This document shows positions 62,247 to 64,000 of a stretch of DNA of 64,000 nt, in pieces; position 1 is the first letter of the stretch, and each line of letters opens with the position of its first letter. Below the pieces are notes generated by a model that saw only the letters and a program-made list of their open reading frames with translations, was not told the DNA's origin and searched no databases. Source of the stretch: Clostridium pasteurianum (GTDB taxonomy: Bacteria > Bacillota > Clostridia > Clostridiales > Clostridiaceae); NCBI RefSeq assembly GCF_001705235.1, contig NZ_MCGV01000001.1, forward strand, positions 1,426,001 through 1,490,000, written 5' to 3'. The translations under genes and the position numbers were made by a program.

Positions 62247-62314
62247 AAAATCACTCCCAGTATCAAATTTTTTTACATATTGAGGTCTCTTTAAAAATGA
62301 ACTTAATACAAAAT

Positions 62315-64000
62315 TTATACTCTAGTATCTATTTTAAAATACTTATTATCATTAAAAAAGTCTCTACACTCAACTAAATTAACTTCTTCGCTGTCATTTT
62401 TTTTCTTCTGAACAGTCATATTTATATTATACCCCATCTCAGATATCTTTTTAACAATATCTATTTTGGCTCTATCTAAAGAACTTACCCACTCTTTATC
62501 ACACTTAATATTAACATTCATATTGTTATTAAGCACTGCTATGTAGGCATCTACAACACCTATATTAATAGTCTTAACAGAAGTCACAATTTTTACATTT
62601 TTACTATCAATTCTTTTACCTGATTTTCTGTCATCTTTTATTATAAGCTTACATTGATAATCTTGATTATTATTATTTACAGGAACATCCATATAATAAT
62701 ATTCGCCGCTTATAGAATTAAACATTTTAAAATCATTCATATTATTTTTTAGCATTAAGGATATTTTCTGTTGAATATTTAAATCTTTATTATCACTAGG
62801 AGTCAAAAGCTTATTTATAATATCCTTCATGTCATTTATTTTCAAATTTATTTGCTCTTTTACACTATCAGCAACTGTTTTAGGAACATCTTCATTTAAT
62901 ATATTTTTATTAAGAACTCCATTTTGCTTTTCGCTATCAGCATTTTTAACCAAATTTTGTAAGTTTTCATCTTGAGCTTTTATCACAGCATCATCTAAAG
63001 CTATTTTACTCTCAGTATCTTTCACTTGCGATGTATCAACATTTTTATTGTCATTTATAAAATCCTTAAGTACAAAAGATAACCTCTCCTTGGAAATACC
63101 AGTTTGTTCAGAAATTTTATTTATAAGATTATTTATAGTTTGTTCTTTGGTATCATTTACTACACCTTTCCAGTTTTGTGCCACATACTTACTTATAATA
63201 TCATTAGTATTAACTTTTTGTCCTGACACTGTTACTTCACTTAAACCATTCCTATTTAAAACTTCTTTCATAGAATCCAGCATTTTAAGATTACTTTGAA
63301 GCTTATCTATATTCTCATCTTGTGACTTAAGTTTTACTCCACTTAAATCTTCTTCGCTCTCATTTTGAATTGCTTCATCATTATGCTTCTGTATTGCCTC
63401 TTTTATACCTATGCTAGAAGACATCTCACCCTTTAAATCAATATCAGCTATTTTACTATTAACATTATTACTATTAACATTATTTGATTTACTATTCTGT
63501 GGCAAATTTTTTTCTATTTCCTTTAACTCATCATAGATAGAACTATCACTTTTAAATAACTTTTTATAACTTTCAATGTTCTCTGGAGTTATATCAATAT
63601 TATTTTCCATGAGTGTAAACATATCTTCAGCAGTCATGCCTTTTAAGTTTTCTGCCAAGCTTTTCAAAGTATTTGTTATTTGTATACCCTCTTCACTATC
63701 TTGCGCTATATTCTTATTACTAAGATATTTTGCTATAAATTCATTAGTTTGTTCAGAATCACCAGATAGCTTTTCATTAAAGTCTACAATTGTCTCCATT
63801 TTTGATATATTTTCCTTTGTCAGAGGCATATTATACTTAATCATAAGCTTCAATACGTCTTCATCTACATCAGACTTACTTAATCCCAATTCTTTAATTA
63901 AATCACCAATAAAATCTTTGCTTTTAGCTGTATTATCACTAATAGTTTCTTCAGAAACAAATTTTATCTTAATTTGCCCATCTTCTAAACCTGTAACTAC
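62315..64000 (-). CDS. large helical protein, hook-length-control-like, 5' end outside window
   Basis: The frame is open to the right edge, so the start is not visible; 561 residues can be read. The visible first part, EDGQIKIKFVSEETISDN, is followed by repeated units resembling VDEDVLKLMIKYNMPLTKEN and MTAEDMFTLMENNIDITPEN. A long Asn/Gln/Lys-rich linker leads to a beta-rich C-terminal domain (YYMDVPVNNNNQDYQCKLII) as in FliK-type proteins. Placement before a FlhB-tail gene supports a relation to flagellar secretion. Confidence 0.65.
   Translation of the reverse strand, partial: VVTGLEDGQIKIKFVSEETISDNTAKSKDFIGDLIKELGLSKSDVDEDVLKLMIKYNMPLTKENISKMETIVDFNEKLSGDSEQTNEFIAKYLSNKNIAQDSEEGIQITNTLKSLAENLKGMTAEDMFTLMENNIDITPENIESYKKLFKSDSSIYDELKEIEKNLPQNSKSNNVNSNNVNSKIADIDLKGEMSSSIGIKEAIQKHNDEAIQNESEEDLSGVKLKSQDENIDKLQSNLKMLDSMKEVLNRNGLSEVTVSGQKVNTNDIISKYVAQNWKGVVNDTKEQTINNLINKISEQTGISKERLSFVLKDFINDNKNVDTSQVKDTESKIALDDAVIKAQDENLQNLVKNADSEKQNGVLNKNILNEDVPKTVADSVKEQINLKINDMKDIINKLLTPSDNKDLNIQQKISLMLKNNMNDFKMFNSISGEYYYMDVPVNNNNQDYQCKLIIKDDRKSGKRIDSKNVKIVTSVKTINIGVVDAYIAVLNNNMNVNIKCDKEWVSSLDRAKIDIVKKISEMGYNINMTVQKKKNDSEEVNLVECRDFFNDNKYFKIDTRV

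Overview
The window looks like chromosome from a spore-forming Clostridium (cluster I type). It is strongly AT-rich and uses AGGAGG-type ribosome binding sites. It carries sleB and a GerA-type germination receptor, an M-box, two T-boxes, and an iron-sulfur L-serine dehydratase. The neighbourhood amt-glnK / M-box / PRC-MgtE_N-CBS protein / NRAMP-related Mg transporter is, from memory, like that of Clostridium acetobutylicum. I cannot name the species.

Region 1 (1 to about 10592) is an integrated phage-like element seated at the 3' end of a tRNA-Leu(CAG) gene. It has a tyrosine integrase next to the tRNA, a HTH replication-type protein, a divergent repressor switch at 6836-7676, and a leftward structural module (scaffold, N4-gp56-like coat). 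Between these lie over 4 kb without convincing genes, filled with hairpin repeats, two iteron-like arrays, a DnaA box and palindromes. No copy of the tRNA-Leu 3' end appears to the left, so the element runs past position 1.

Region 2 (10.6-31.5 kb) is housekeeping backbone: M42 peptidase, nth, plsC, cysE under a Cys T-box, sleB, a Tam-like methyltransferase, an M-box controlled magnesium operon, amt-glnK, a lipid kinase, pssA, sdaAB/sdaAA, a TGS-uridine-kinase protein and a DUF421/DUF4363 pair. nth appears to use an AUA start codon.

Region 3 (31.6-47.1 kb) is the accessory centrepiece, almost all on the minus strand. It is a ribosomally made, cysteine-rich peptide locus: radical SAM/SPASM maturase, M16 peptidase, precursor 1, ABC exporter, precursor 2, then an OmpR-type response regulator and kinase. 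Downstream is a second operon with a solute-binding protein, a lipoprotein, two sugar-type permeases, an HlyD-like adaptor and an FtsX/MacB-like permease, none with an ATPase. A LytTR regulator lies upstream, and three 21-bp-phased direct repeats that fit LytTR sites precede the maturase promoter. OmpR-type direct repeats precede the second operon.

Region 4 (47.3-64 kb) returns to backbone: NdpA-like protein, a CYTH/DUF5685/DnaJ operon, tRNA-Gln, a Leu T-box with leuS, gerA/gerC divergent from gerB, a small alarmone synthetase, a DUF2225 protein, a metallophosphoesterase and a FlhB-tail protein.

Across regions 2 and 4, intergenic gaps carry a family of roughly 190-bp near-perfect palindromes. 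In every intact copy one end includes the stop codon of the adjacent gene, in one fixed orientation relative to that gene. Their arms differ between copies but remain self-complementary. With the peptide locus, this is the most unusual signal in the window.
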